Counted from the first letter of the stretch, positions 1 to 9,632 are shown. The stretch is DNA of 64,000 nucleotides from Mesorhizobium sp. WSM4311 (GCF_002295115.1 NZ_NSFV01000001.1:62001-126000); one strand, 5' to 3'. Numbers and translations are program-made. Notes: generated by a model not told the origin, from the letters alone.

Positions 1-131
1 TGGGACGTGAATCCCGACGAGCGGATAAAATCACTTCTTTCCATTGCCTCCGGCCGCAGGGAACATACTGACCCGCCCGGAATTGAAGGGTAACCAGCGG
101 TCTGCCGGCAAATGTTGCACGCCGGCTCAAT

Positions 132-2159
132 ATGTCAGACCATGGCCGCTGGCAGGGGGAGAGACAGCAAGTGGCGGCCAATCGTCGAAACGGGACGGCG
201 TCCGAGGCGCATGGGCTGGACGATATTCTTTCGGCCGCCGCGCCCCGTCCGCGAACCGCATTGCCCAATGTGGCGACCACCGTGACGACGGTGGCTGCGC
301 TGTATTTCGGCCGCGAGGTGTTCCTGCCGATCGCGATCGCGCTGCTTTTGACCTTCGCGCTGGCGCCTTTGGTTTCGGCGCTCAAACGGGTCGGCATTCC
401 CCGGATCGCCGCCGTCATCGCCAGTGTGCTCGGCGCCTTCGCGGCCCTTGCCCTGTTCAGCTTCGTCGTCGCCACGCAGGTCAGCGAGCTGGCGCAGAAC
501 ATTCCGGTCTACCAGACCAACATCCTGGCCAAGATCCGCTCGCTCAAGGAAACCGGAGTCGGGGGCGGGATCATCGCCAGGTTGAGCAGCGTGGTCGAGC
601 GTGTCGGCCAGGAGATCGACAGGCAGGACGCCACGCTGCCGGCCGCCACGCCCGACAAGCCGCCGCGCGAACCGGTCCCGGTCGAGATCGTTGCGCGTGA
701 AAGGCCGCTCGAAGTCCTGCAGAACATCGTCGGTCCGCTGATCAGCCCGCTGGGATCGGCTGGACTGATCGTCGTCGTCGTCATCTTCATGCTGCTCGAG
801 CGGGAGGATTTGCGCGACCGCTTCATCCGGCTTGTCGGCTATGGCGACCTACACCGCACCACCGAGGCGCTTCAGGTTGCAGCCAAGCGCGTGGGCCGCT
901 ACCTGCTCATGCAATTGGTGGTCAACATCCTCTACGCCATACCGATTGCGATCGGGCTGTGGATCCTTGGCATTCCCAATGCGCTGTTGTGGGGCCTGCT
1001 GGCGCTGGCGCTGCGGTTCGTTCCCTATATCGGTCCGGCCATCGGCATGCTTTTGCCGCTGTTCCTGGCGCTTGCCGTGGCTCCCGGCTGGTCGCTCGTG
1101 TTGTGGACGGCGGCCCTGTTCGTGGTGATGGAACTGGTCACCGGCAATGTCGTCGAGCCCTGGCTGTACGGCTCGCGAACCGGGCTGTCGCCGCTGGCGA
1201 TCATCGTCGCGGCGATCTTCTGGACGTGGCTGTGGGGGCCGCTCGGGCTCGTCCTGTCGACGCCGCTCACCGTCTGCCTCGTGGTGCTGGGCAGGCACGT
1301 ACCGCAGTTTGAATTCCTCGACGTGCTGTTCGGCAACGAGCCGGTGCTGGAACCGCATGCGCGGCTGTACCAGCGGCTCCTGGCCGGCGACCCGGACGAG
1401 GCCACCGATCACGCGGAGGAAATGCTCGAGGAAAAATATCTGGTCGAATTCTACGACAAGGTGGCTGTTCCCGCCCTTTTGCTGGGCGAGCGCGACCGTG
1501 TGCGCGGCGTCATGGGCGACCTGCAAAGGCGGCAGGTGGCGGCCAGCGCGCTCGCGCTGGTGGCCAATCTCGAAGATGATGCCAAGGAGGAGGCGGCCGA
1601 GGACGAAAGCCGGCATGTGGCCGGGGAAGGGGGCGAGCCCGGCGATGCCGCCGCCGAGGACGAGGCCGAGCTGCCCGACGGCAGTGGCCTATCGGTGCTT
1701 TGCGCCGGCGGGCGCGGCGAGCTCGACGACGCCGCCGCGGCGATGCTGGCGCAGGTGCTGGAGGTCCAGGGAGCGACCGTGTCGAAGGCTGACTTTGTCG
1801 ACATGGAACCCGCCGGCATCCGCCATCTCGAGCTCGAGACCGTCGACACGGTGGTGGTCGGCTTCCTCAACCGCGATTCCGTCAAGCATGCCCGCTTCCT
1901 GGTTCGGCGGCTGAAGCGCGCGAAGGCGGCGCTTCGGGTGGGCATCGTGTTCTGGTCGGAAACCGGCAACGGAGACAAGGAAGCGGCGGCCAAGCTCGCC
2001 CAGGACATCAACGCGGATTTCGTCGCGCACGGCATGGTCGACGCCGTGACCGGCGCGCTGTCGAACGAGCCGCCGGTGGCGCTGAAGCTCGTCGCCAAAC
2101 GGCGCATGCGCCGGCCGCGCGCCGCGCCAAGGAAGGTGCCGGCCGCGGCGGCGGGCTAG
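132..2159 (+). CDS. AI-2E/PerM family permease with long C-terminal cytoplasmic extension
   Basis: Predicted inner-membrane protein of the AI-2E exporter/PerM family. Hydrophobic segments run from about residue 45 to 110, and a second membrane block lies at about 215-400, with glycine/proline-rich helices such as the LRFVPYIGPAIG stretch typical of the family. Usual members are about 350-400 residues; this one is 675. Beyond residue 400 comes a soluble region, an acidic linker at about 477-516, then an alpha/beta domain to the end. ATG at 132 has no ribosome-binding site, whereas GTG at 171 is preceded by GGGGGAG at good spacing and may be the true start. The transported substrate cannot be told from sequence; many family members are not AI-2 exporters. 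It stands alone. Confidence 0.85.
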   Translation: MSDHGRWQGERQQVAANRRNGTASEAHGLDDILSAAAPRPRTALPNVATTVTTVAALYFGREVFLPIAIALLLTFALAPLVSALKRVGIPRIAAVIASVLGAFAALALFSFVVATQVSELAQNIPVYQTNILAKIRSLKETGVGGGIIARLSSVVERVGQEIDRQDATLPAATPDKPPREPVPVEIVARERPLEVLQNIVGPLISPLGSAGLIVVVVIFMLLEREDLRDRFIRLVGYGDLHRTTEALQVAAKRVGRYLLMQLVVNILYAIPIAIGLWILGIPNALLWGLLALALRFVPYIGPAIGMLLPLFLALAVAPGWSLVLWTAALFVVMELVTGNVVEPWLYGSRTGLSPLAIIVAAIFWTWLWGPLGLVLSTPLTVCLVVLGRHVPQFEFLDVLFGNEPVLEPHARLYQRLLAGDPDEATDHAEEMLEEKYLVEFYDKVAVPALLLGERDRVRGVMGDLQRRQVAASALALVANLEDDAKEEAAEDESRHVAGEGGEPGDAAAEDEAELPDGSGLSVLCAGGRGELDDAAAAMLAQVLEVQGATVSKADFVDMEPAGIRHLELETVDTVVVGFLNRDSVKHARFLVRRLKRAKAALRVGIVFWSETGNGDKEAAAKLAQDINADFVAHGMVDAVTGALSNEPPVALKLVAKRRMRRPRAAPRKVPAAAAG

Positions 2160-2278
2160 GGGCAGAAGCCGATCGCCGCGAGCGCTGGTTCGACCTACCG
2201 GTAAGGGCGCTTATAGTGGCTTTGCGCCGCATCCCGGTCGTCGGCGCCAGCGGATCATGCCCGGCAGGACGAGAACAC

Positions 2279-3175
2279 ATGATGCATGACGATCAGGTGA
2301 ATATCGACATCGATATCGCCCGCCACATGATCGACGATCAGTTTCCCCAATATCGTCATGAGCACATCACCTCGGTCGGATCGTCGGGAACCGTCAACGC
2401 CATCTTCCGCATCGGCTCGAAGAGCGCTGCGCGCTTCCCGCTGCGGGCGATGAACCCTGCCGAATGCGCCGATATGCTTCGGTCGGAGGCCGCTGCCATG
2501 GTCGAGATCGGCGAACATTGCCTGTTTGCGACGCCACGCCCGATTGGGCTCGGCGAGCCCGGTCCTCGATATCCAATGCCATGGGCATTGCAAACGTGGA
2601 TCGAAGGCGAGGTTGCCACGCCGCACGGGCTAAGTGGATCGACGATGTTCGCGCTTGACCTTGCAAGCCTCGTGGCATCGTTGCGCAAGGCGGACACACG
2701 GGGCCGGCGCTTCGACGGGCAAGGACGTGGCGGACATCTCCCCGATCATGACGATTGGATGGCTGTTTGCTTTGAAAACAGCGATGGCCTGCTTGATGTG
2801 GCCCGACTGCGCGATTTGTGGGCCCGGTTGCGGGAGTTGCCCGCCGCCGGGCCTGTCGTGATGAGTCACAAGGACCTTATCCCGGCAAACCTTCTCGTGC
2901 AGGGCGAGCGTCTTGTCGGCGTGCTTGATGGCGGCAGTTTCGGGCCGGCCGATCCGTCGCTGGATCTGGTGGTGGCGTGGCATCTTCTCGACCGCGAGCG
3001 AAGGGCGGCCTTTCGCAGCGGCCTTCAGGTCGAGGACCTCTTATGGAAGCGCGGTGCTGCCTGGGCGTTCCAGCAGGCCATGGGTCTCGTCTGGTATTAC
3101 CGTGGCACCAACCCAGCCATGAGCGCGCTGGGGCGCAGCACGCTCGCTCGCATTCTCGACGATCCTGACATCTGA
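2279..3175 (+). CDS. Phosphotransferase family protein (APH-like)
   Basis: A 298-residue protein of the aminoglycoside phosphotransferase/choline kinase fold. The catalytic loop SHKDLIPANLL lies near residues 195-205, matching the family HGDLHPGNLL pattern with K in place of G, and the metal-binding aspartate follows in VLDGGSFGPADPSLDL (about 215-230). These proteins transfer phosphate from ATP to small-molecule hydroxyls; the substrate here is unknown and antibiotic resistance should not be assumed. The start at 2279 follows AGGACGAG at suitable spacing; an in-frame codon further upstream lacks such a site. The GC-rich flanks show no operon partner. Confidence 0.8.
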   Translation: MMHDDQVNIDIDIARHMIDDQFPQYRHEHITSVGSSGTVNAIFRIGSKSAARFPLRAMNPAECADMLRSEAAAMVEIGEHCLFATPRPIGLGEPGPRYPMPWALQTWIEGEVATPHGLSGSTMFALDLASLVASLRKADTRGRRFDGQGRGGHLPDHDDWMAVCFENSDGLLDVARLRDLWARLRELPAAGPVVMSHKDLIPANLLVQGERLVGVLDGGSFGPADPSLDLVVAWHLLDRERRAAFRSGLQVEDLLWKRGAAWAFQQAMGLVWYYRGTNPAMSALGRSTLARILDDPDI

Positions 3176-3218
3176 GCTCTGGTTGCCGGCGGCGAGCCAG
3201 AGCTAAGTCGGGTCTGTC

Positions 3219-3244
3219 GGAACATTACGCTCCGCCAACGCGTT
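3219..3244 (+). promoter_or_regulatory. EcfG/RpoE2-type stress promoter
   Basis: GGAAC at 3219-3223 and CGTT at 3241-3244 are separated by 17 bases, fitting the alphaproteobacterial EcfG consensus GGAAC-N16/17-CGTT. It lies 39 bases upstream of the small gene at 3283. Confidence 0.6.
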
Positions 3245-3282
3245 TCAAGATCCTGCAAGGGACGTTTTTTTGGAGGCTGAAC

Positions 3283-3513
3283 ATGCGCAGCTTCGAACTG
3301 GTCGATCTGCTTTACGTGGTCGAGGCCTGTAAGCACGACCGCGTGGTCGGAAATTTTGTCTCGATGGCTGAAGGCGTGGAAGAGTTGCGGGTGCTGACCG
3401 GCGATTTCGTGTCGCCGGACGATGTGGTGGCGAACGCCCTTTCCAAGGTAGCGCTTGCACGAGGCTGCCCGGTTTTGTTCGACGAACAGGCAGGCGCTGA
3501 AATCCAGCTTTGA
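3283..3513 (+). CDS. Small conserved-looking hypothetical protein
   Basis: A 76-residue acidic soluble protein with no domain I recognise. Support for it being real: ATG at 3283 is preceded by TTGGAGGCTGAAC, a good ribosome-binding site; an EcfG-type promoter sits just upstream; and the composition (mixed charged/hydrophobic, rich in Asp, Glu and Val) is protein-like. A role in the general stress response is inferred only from the promoter. It is followed convergently by the DUF1236 gene. Confidence 0.6.
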   Translation: MRSFELVDLLYVVEACKHDRVVGNFVSMAEGVEELRVLTGDFVSPDDVVANALSKVALARGCPVLFDEQAGAEIQL

Positions 3514-3642
3514 CGTCCTGGCGGCTAGATCCCCGGCCTTGTCCCCGAACACGGCAGCCTCCGCCCACAATTGATTCAACGGCAGATCTCATGGAAACGC
3601 CCGCCACCTGGGTGTGCGGGCGTTTCAGAGCGTTGGCCCAAG

Positions 3643-4434
3643 TCAGGTCAGGATAAGGACGATCTTCAACGTGTCTGGATCGACTATGACGATCCGACCG
3701 TCGGCCAATACGAAATACTCGTAGCTTTCATAGGCCGGAACAATCTTGACGATGCGCGCCGGCAGACGATGCAGCCGGATCTTGTGCCGCGGAACTTCGA
3801 TGCCGACCGAAATGTCGAAATCGACATTGGACACCGGCTCGACCCGGGTCTCCTTGATGACCTGGGTGATCTGGGTTTTCTGTTCGACCGTCACATTGCT
3901 GATAGAGGCAGTCGAACCCTGATCAGTCTGTGTCGAGGTCTTGCCCTGAGCCTGCTGATCGGTGGTCGCATTTGCCTTGCCCTGGGCCTGCTGGTCGGTC
4001 TGGACCTTGGCCTTACCCTGAGCCTGCTGATCGGTGGTTGCATTTGCCTTGCCCTGGGCCTGCTGGTCGGTCTTGAGCTTCGGCTTGCCCTGGGCCTGCT
4101 GGTCCGTCTGGACCTTGGCGTTGCCCTGAGCCTGTTGATCGGTGGTCGCACCTGCCTTGCCCTGGGCCTGGTCGGTCTCGACCTTGGCCTTGCCCTGAGC
4201 CTGCTCGTCGGTCTTGAGCTTCGGCTTGCCCTGGGCCTGCTGGTCCGTCTGGGCCTTGGCCTTGCCCTGAGCCTGCTCGCCCATCTTCATCTTCGAGCCA
4301 TTTTGACAGTTGGCCGCGCCGGCCGCGCAATTGGCGTCACCGCCCGACTGAGTTTCAGCCGGCTGTGTCTGAGCCACCGCGGCACCGCATCCGATGCCGA
4401 GCGCGAGCATGCTGGTGATCAACATATGCTTCAT
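3643..4434 (-). CDS. Secreted DUF1236 protein with 12-residue tandem repeats
   Basis: A 263-residue exported protein. Residues 1-21 form a signal peptide ending near AAVAQ. Residues about 59-171 are a low-complexity array of a 12-residue unit of the type AKVQTDQQAQGK, about nine copies, alternating among AKVQ, PKLK and ANAT versions. The C-terminal 85 residues match DUF1236, a domain typical of Rhizobiales, ending in the characteristic DGRIVIVDPDTLKIVLIL stretch. Family function is unknown. The start at 4434 has GGAGACCTCCC upstream; the frame stays open further 5' but without a better start. An EcfG-like promoter at 4474-4498 suggests stress induction. The hydrophilic Lys/Gln/Asp repeats resemble cell-envelope or desiccation-type filler sequences (inference). 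Confidence 0.85.
   Translation of the reverse strand: MKHMLITSMLALGIGCGAAVAQTQPAETQSGGDANCAAGAANCQNGSKMKMGEQAQGKAKAQTDQQAQGKPKLKTDEQAQGKAKVETDQAQGKAGATTDQQAQGNAKVQTDQQAQGKPKLKTDQQAQGKANATTDQQAQGKAKVQTDQQAQGKANATTDQQAQGKTSTQTDQGSTASISNVTVEQKTQITQVIKETRVEPVSNVDFDISVGIEVPRHKIRLHRLPARIVKIVPAYESYEYFVLADGRIVIVDPDTLKIVLILT
3922..4260 (-). repeat. Coding tandem repeat, 36-bp period
   Basis: About nine imperfect 36-bp units inside the DUF1236 gene, each encoding a variant of xxxxTDQQAQGK. One unit is a codon shorter (TDQAQGK). The units alternate in an ordered higher-order pattern rather than being identical, suggesting duplication of multi-unit blocks. Confidence 0.9.
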
Positions 4435-4473
4435 GGGAGGTCTCCTCGAAAGCATCAGTCCCTTCGCGGGATA

Positions 4474-4498
4474 AACCTCGACGAAAAAATTTCGTTCC
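4474..4498 (-). promoter_or_regulatory. EcfG/RpoE2-type promoter of the DUF1236 gene
   Basis: On the minus strand GGAAC (4498-4494) is followed after 16 bases by GGTT (4477-4474), one mismatch from CGTT. It lies 40 bases before the DUF1236 start. Confidence 0.5.
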
Positions 4499-4818
4499 AG
4501 GCGAATTGGCAAAAGCGACAGGGCGGAAATTTGAAGGAACAACCCACATCCGAGGGCGTTGCGGCGGGAGCCCGACTTCAGTGATCCAAGCCCATCCGGG
4601 TCCGCCGCTTCCCCGTGGCGGGCCCTGCCGCTCCGATCTTCGACCGACGGTTTGCGACAGCAGAATGTCTGTCCGGCCATTCCTCGTGGTTCGCGGGCAG
4701 CTGCCATCGTCGGGCTGGGAGGCTTTGAGCCATCACCAATGGACTTCAGCGGCAGACTGCCGAGGAGAAAAGCATCCGCTTCCCGCATTCAATGCCGCTT
4801 GCGATGAACGCGCTGGAG
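4499..4818. other. Intergenic stretch without recognisable gene
   Basis: About 320 bases between the aldo/keto reductase stop and the DUF1236 promoter. Open frames here have no ribosome-binding site or recognisable protein. I see no RNA gene or repeat. Confidence 0.5.
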
Positions 4819-5913
<1,095 letters not shown>

Positions 5914-6003
5914 TCAAGGGTGCCGGGCGCCAGGCATGCCCAGGCCGGAGCCAGTCCGGATGTTGGAAGCGACGCCGAGACCGGGCGTGGCGTCAGGGCG
6001 ACA

Positions 6004-6303
6004 TCACTGGATCGAGGCCGGCTGCGAAAGAACGAGGGGGCTGATCGCCCGTTCCTCACCCTCTACGTTTCCAGACAGCGCCAACCCGCTGCTCATGGAG
6101 TCGAATTCGATTGCCGCGCCAAGCAGTTGGGCAGCCCGCAGGACCAGATATTCAATGTCCTCGAGGGCGACATTCTCGGCCAGATTCATGATCCTGACCT
6201 GCTCGGCCGTCACCGTGATGTTGACGATGCCGGCGGTCTTGAATGCCCTCTCGACCGCTGCATTGACGTCATCGTGCAAGCGCATGGAGTAATCGTAGCG
6301 CAT
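6004..6303 (-). CDS. Hypothetical protein, 99 aa
   Basis: Small soluble protein with helical, amphipathic N-terminal half (DDVNAAVERAFKTAGIVNIT) and no signal peptide or membrane segment. I do not recognise a domain. ATG at 6303 is preceded by TTTGGGAGGTTTCG, a strong ribosome-binding site, which is the main evidence for expression. It is divergent from the ribbon-helix-helix-like gene at 6577 across an AT-rich spacer. Confidence 0.6.
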   Translation of the reverse strand: MRYDYSMRLHDDVNAAVERAFKTAGIVNITVTAEQVRIMNLAENVALEDIEYLVLRAAQLLGAAIEFDSMSSGLALSGNVEGEERAISPLVLSQPASIQ

Positions 6304-6576
6304 CGAAACCTCCCAAAGGGAACGGTTTTCTGTTCAGGTTGAAACATGCGCTCGGGGTATCGGTCTGGCAAGTGAAATCTGAAAAATATACAAATAAAAT
6401 CAGTTGGTTAGTTAAATTACAGGAATGCGTATCAGGCGTTCGATGAGCATCATGCGTTTGATGTGCGGAGGCCTCACTGGCCGGTCTTGACGCATAATGG
6501 GGGTCACCATACTTATAAGCTGAATGAGCTAGATGCTAACTCACCGTGTTTTTAGTCCTGAGCGAGGAGCGCGCAC

Positions 6577-6816
6577 ATGGCTGAACTGGAACGTCCGGAA
6601 CGGCTGCAGATCATGCTCACCACGGACGAATTGGCGGCGCTGGAAAACTGGCGCTTCGAAAAGCGCATGCCGAGCCGCTCGGCAGCGGTCCGGGAGCTGC
6701 TGCGGCGCGGTCTTTCCTCGGACGGGTTCCTGACGGCCGAGCAGGGCGTCAAATCGCAGGAGTTCGGCGTGCTGCCGGACGGCGACGGCAAGACGGGCGA
6801 TCGGCCGTCGGAGTGA
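6577..6816 (+). CDS. Small ribbon-helix-helix-like protein
   Basis: A 79-residue protein whose first 50 residues fit a ribbon-helix-helix (CopG/Arc-like) pattern: a short strand LQIMLTTDEL, then helix AALENWRFEKR, a turn MPSRSAAVRELL and a second helix ending RRGL. The tail is polar. Family members bind DNA as dimers, often as autoregulators or antitoxins, but no toxin gene adjoins. ATG follows GAGCGAGGAGCGCGCAC. The upstream 270 bases are unusually AT-rich and contain CTTGAC at 6486, a possible sigma-70 -35 element. Confidence 0.7.
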   Translation: MAELERPERLQIMLTTDELAALENWRFEKRMPSRSAAVRELLRRGLSSDGFLTAEQGVKSQEFGVLPDGDGKTGDRPSE

Positions 6817-6892
6817 CGCTGGCTTCATCCGTGGCGCGCCGCATGCGAATTGCGGCCGGGGAGATTGTCTTGATCCGCTCGCGCACTACCTC

Positions 6893-8041
6893 ATGCCGAT
6901 GAGCGAAATCGTGGCGGCGACGGCGGACATCGCAACAAACAACCAGAAACAGGACGCGACTGCCGACGCACGCCTCGCGGCCATCGTCGATTCCTCTTTC
7001 GATGCCATCATCAGCAAGGATTTGACCAGCATCATCACGAGCTGGAACCTGGCGGCCGAACGCATGTTCGGCTACACCGCAGAGGAAGCCATCGGCCAGT
7101 CGATCCTCATGCTCATCCCCGATCACCTCAAGAGCGAGGAGACCGAGATCATCAGCAGGGTTCGCAGTGGCCAACGCGTGGCGAGTTATGAGACGACGCG
7201 GAGGCGCAAGGACGGCGCGCTTATCTCCGTCTCGCTGACGGTTTCGCCGATCAGGAACGCCAATGGCGAGATCGTCGGCGCCTCCAAGATCGCCCGCGAC
7301 ATTTCCTCCGCAAAGGAGAGTGAGCGCCGGATCAGGCTGCTGATGCGGGAGGTCAACCATCGCGTCAAGAACCAGTTCGCGGTCATCCTGTCGATGGTCA
7401 GGGAGACGAGCAGGCGCTCGAGCGACCCGCAGGAGTTCGAGGAACTGATCCGCGCCCGCATCATGGCGCTTTCGCGTTCGCATGATCTGCTCGTCACCTC
7501 GGAGTGGGCCGGCGCCAGCCTGTTCGACCTGATCCAGGAACATCTGAAACCTTTCGGCCGCGAGGAGCAGATCCTGCTCTCCGGCCCGGTCCTGACGCTG
7601 CAGTCGAATGCGGTGCAGAATCTCGGCATGGCTTTCCACGAGCTCGGCACGAATTCCTCCAAATATGGCGCGCTGGGCAGCGAAGACGGCAAGGTCGAGA
7701 TCACCTGGACAATCGGCTCAAGCGACCAAGGCCCCGGCTCCCAGGACTTGGGTGCCAATGACTTGGTCACCAAGAGTGTCGGTGCATCGGGCGGACGCGA
7801 CTTCCAGCTGCTCTGGACCGAGACGTCCACGCCTCGTCCGGAGCGCGAGGAGAGCGCCCGCAAGGGGTTCGGCACCGTTGTCCTGCAGCGGGTGGCGCCG
7901 CAGTCGCTGGGCGGTTCGGCTCAACTGGAGCGCTCGCCCGGCCGTCTCAGCTGGCGGCTCAGTGCACCGCTGGCATCGATCATCGTGCCGCAAGCCGGTG
8001 TCGAAGCCGACGGCGGCGCAGCGCTGGGATTCGGCATCTGA
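6893..8041 (+). CDS. PAS-domain HWE-family sensor histidine kinase
   Basis: A 382-residue soluble sensor kinase. A PAS/PAC module spans about residues 28-140 (DSSFDAIISKD, then TRRRKDGALISVSLTVSPI). The phosphoacceptor region has His156 in EVNHRVKN, and the ATPase domain has the HWE/HisKA_2 signature: HELGTNSSKYGALG as N-box, and WTE further on. The last G-box is GFGTVVLQRVAPQSLGG. HWE kinases are common in rhizobia and often feed the PhyR-NepR-EcfG general stress pathway or light/redox signalling. No response regulator lies beside it. No transmembrane segment is seen, so the input is cytoplasmic. Start at 6893 or 6899; neither has a strong ribosome-binding site. Confidence 0.9.
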   Translation: MPMSEIVAATADIATNNQKQDATADARLAAIVDSSFDAIISKDLTSIITSWNLAAERMFGYTAEEAIGQSILMLIPDHLKSEETEIISRVRSGQRVASYETTRRRKDGALISVSLTVSPIRNANGEIVGASKIARDISSAKESERRIRLLMREVNHRVKNQFAVILSMVRETSRRSSDPQEFEELIRARIMALSRSHDLLVTSEWAGASLFDLIQEHLKPFGREEQILLSGPVLTLQSNAVQNLGMAFHELGTNSSKYGALGSEDGKVEITWTIGSSDQGPGSQDLGANDLVTKSVGASGGRDFQLLWTETSTPRPEREESARKGFGTVVLQRVAPQSLGGSAQLERSPGRLSWRLSAPLASIIVPQAGVEADGGAALGFGI

Positions 8042-8230
8042 ACGTCCGGTATGCCCCGTAAAGGAGATTGGCGTCGTCTCTCGGTCAGGCAACGGCAGGA
8101 TTTTGACCGCCACTGCAATCGCGGCACTGTTCAAGATCAGCGATAATCAGGCGATGCGCCTGGACACCGCCCGCCAAAGGGCATCGTGCACAGCCGGGAC
8201 GGCAGGTTTTCCGCCGCCCCGGCTTGCCGG

Positions 8231-8464
8231 TCACCGGTGATGCGGGAGATGCCTTTCGGCATCGACTTCCCCAAGGGTGAAGCTCTGGAAGCCCGGCATG
8301 AGCTGCCATATGGCTGCAAGGCCTATGATCACATAGGCCAGGCGGGCCAGCATGGCGCCACCAAAGACCGTGCCGATTACGTCATAGCCGGTCACACCCA
8401 TGGACAGCCAGTTGAGGCCGCCAAGGATGATGAGGGCGAGAGTGACGAGGTTCATGATGCGCAT
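8231..8464 (-). CDS. DUF378 small membrane protein
   Basis: A 77-residue protein with two hydrophobic segments: about residues 5-24 (LVTLALIILGGLNWLSMG) and about 38-56. The LGGLNWL pattern and the pair of helices are characteristic of DUF378, a family of unknown function. ATG at 8464 follows CAGGAGGCGTTT, a near-perfect ribosome-binding site. An exact EcfG-type promoter lies 43 bases upstream, so induction by general stress is likely. Monocistronic. Confidence 0.85.
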   Translation of the reverse strand: MRIMNLVTLALIILGGLNWLSMGVTGYDVIGTVFGGAMLARLAYVIIGLAAIWQLMPGFQSFTLGEVDAERHLPHHR

Positions 8465-8507
8465 AAACGCCTCCTGATGTTGCCTGACAAAAAGACGTCC
8501 GTAAAAA

Positions 8508-8532
8508 AACGCCTGCGGTTTCAGACGGTTCC
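8508..8532 (-). promoter_or_regulatory. EcfG/RpoE2-type promoter of the DUF378 gene
   Basis: Minus strand GGAAC (8532-8528), 16 bases, CGTT (8511-8508): exact consensus. Confidence 0.75.
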
Positions 8533-8583
8533 GTCGATCACGAAATTGTGAATAAGGGTTGCGATCCGTGAATACGGCGCGGC

Positions 8584-8829
8584 CTACTCGACCAGTATAT
8601 GCGCCTCGCGCGCGGCCTCGACCAAAGCCTCCCTGGCGACATCGGGAGGCACGTCGCCGCTTGTCGCCCGGCGGCAGGCGCGCAGCGCGGACTGATGTTT
8701 CAGGCTGCCGGCGTCGCGCCAATGTGTCGTCAACAATTCGATGGCCTGCTGTGTATTGGACAAGTGGCGGGTGGCGCCGGCCACACCGACCGAAACCACC
8801 ACGGGCTTGGAGAACCACGCAGGTTGCAT
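8584..8829 (-). CDS. DUF982 protein
   Basis: An 81-residue member of DUF982, a Rhizobiales family. Diagnostic pattern: W-F-x-KPV at residues 5-10, a middle AIELLTTHW block, then ACRRATSGDVPPDVAREALV and the terminal AAREAHILV. Function unknown. ATG at 8829 is preceded by TTGAGGTTCCA. Two further paralogues lie at 13.1-13.6 kb. GGAAC is present upstream but the spacing to CGTT is wrong, so an EcfG promoter is not claimed here. Confidence 0.85.
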   Translation of the reverse strand: MQPAWFSKPVVVSVGVAGATRHLSNTQQAIELLTTHWRDAGSLKHQSALRACRRATSGDVPPDVAREALVEAAREAHILVE

Positions 8830-9153
8830 TGGAACCTCAACAAGGTTGCTGATGCAAAACGCGCGTGTCGGCCCAAAGTTTCACTGGTTCCAATCACTGG
8901 CGCGTGAGGCTGGGCTGTGGCGGCACCTTCGAATGTTCGCTCGGGTGCACGATCCGCGGGCTCCCTAGATCGAAAGCGGAACGCGTTCCCCGATCCGCGG
9001 CACTGGCTGGAAAATAGCGTCGGTAGCGCACCGTAAAGCACGCCTGGTAACTGTTGATTCAACCATTGCTGGTATTTTGTACGGTGTGGTAGCGGCTCCG
9101 GCAGTGCAACAGGGGCCGGGTTGCCGGAGCCGCCTACGCGGTCCGGTTGGGGT

Positions 9154-9190
9154 TTGACCGCGCTGTTCCAAAATAGGACAGCGCGGTCAA
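9154..9190. other. Strong intergenic hairpin
   Basis: TTGACCGCGCTGT (9155-9167) and ACAGCGCGGTCAA (9178-9190) form a perfect 13-bp inverted repeat around a 10-base loop. No T-run follows on either strand in the right place, so it is not a simple terminator; an RNA processing site or protein-binding dyad is possible. Confidence 0.7.
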
Positions 9191-9281
9191 CGATTCGTTA
9201 AAATCCAAAATGTCTAATTAAGTTTGCGCTAATTGAATGGCGATTTTAGCGCGACGGGAAACCGGCATTCGACGGGCTGAT

Positions 9282-9306
9282 GGAACATTAGTCGTTTCTA
9301 ATTGTT
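9282..9306 (+). promoter_or_regulatory. EcfG-like promoter before candidate small RNA
   Basis: GGAAC (9282-9286), 16 bases, TGTT (9303-9306): one mismatch to CGTT. No protein gene starts downstream, but a row of hairpins does. Confidence 0.4.
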
Positions 9307-9311
9307 TGTGT

Positions 9312-9396
9312 TTGTCGGCAGGGCGGGGGCATTCCCTGCCGAAGATCGGGTTTCCGATCGGCCCGCGCGCCTCTGGCCGAGAGCGCGGGCTTTTAT
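9312..9396 (+). ncRNA. Candidate small RNA of three stem-loops
   Basis: Three successive hairpins: GGCAGGG/CCCTGCC (9317-9323 with 9334-9340), GATCGG/CCGATC (9344-9349 with 9354-9359), and GCCCGCGC/GCGCGGGC (9361-9368 with 9383-9390) followed by TTTTAT, a Rho-independent terminator. The proposed 5' end is about 6 bases past the -10 of the EcfG-like promoter. The compact arrangement in an otherwise gene-free kilobase is typical of trans-acting small RNAs. I cannot assign it to a named family. A fourth inverted repeat (GGCCCGGT 9406-9413 with 9440-9447) lies just beyond. Confidence 0.5.
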
Positions 9397-9608
9397 CCCT
9401 CAGGCGGCCCGGTACACCTCTGGTTGGGGTAAGCAGCGCACCGGGCCTAACCGGCCTGGGGCGGCTGCCGGCTGGCTATGTATGCGGCACGACCAATCCA
9501 ACTGAAGCATTCAAATGAAGGAATGTATATCGCGATTGGATAAATTAACGGAACGTCCAATGGACGATACCGGAACCAAAGCGGTTACATCAGACCTTTG
9601 CGCGAGGG

Positions 9609-9632
9609 CCATGGGACCTTGGTCCCCATGGC
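9609..9632. other. Intergenic hairpin
   Basis: GCCATGGGACC and GGTCCCCATGGC form a stem with a single bulge and a two-base loop. The surrounding 9400-9858 stretch holds no gene I can support. Confidence 0.5.

Noticed and set aside
3922..4260. Regular short repeats that could suggest a CRISPR array
   Set aside because: Units are contiguous, in frame and encode a 12-residue protein repeat; there are no spacers and no cas genes.
8821..8889. EcfG promoter for the first DUF982 gene
   Set aside because: GGAAC and CGTT are both present on the minus strand, but 25 bases apart instead of 16-17.
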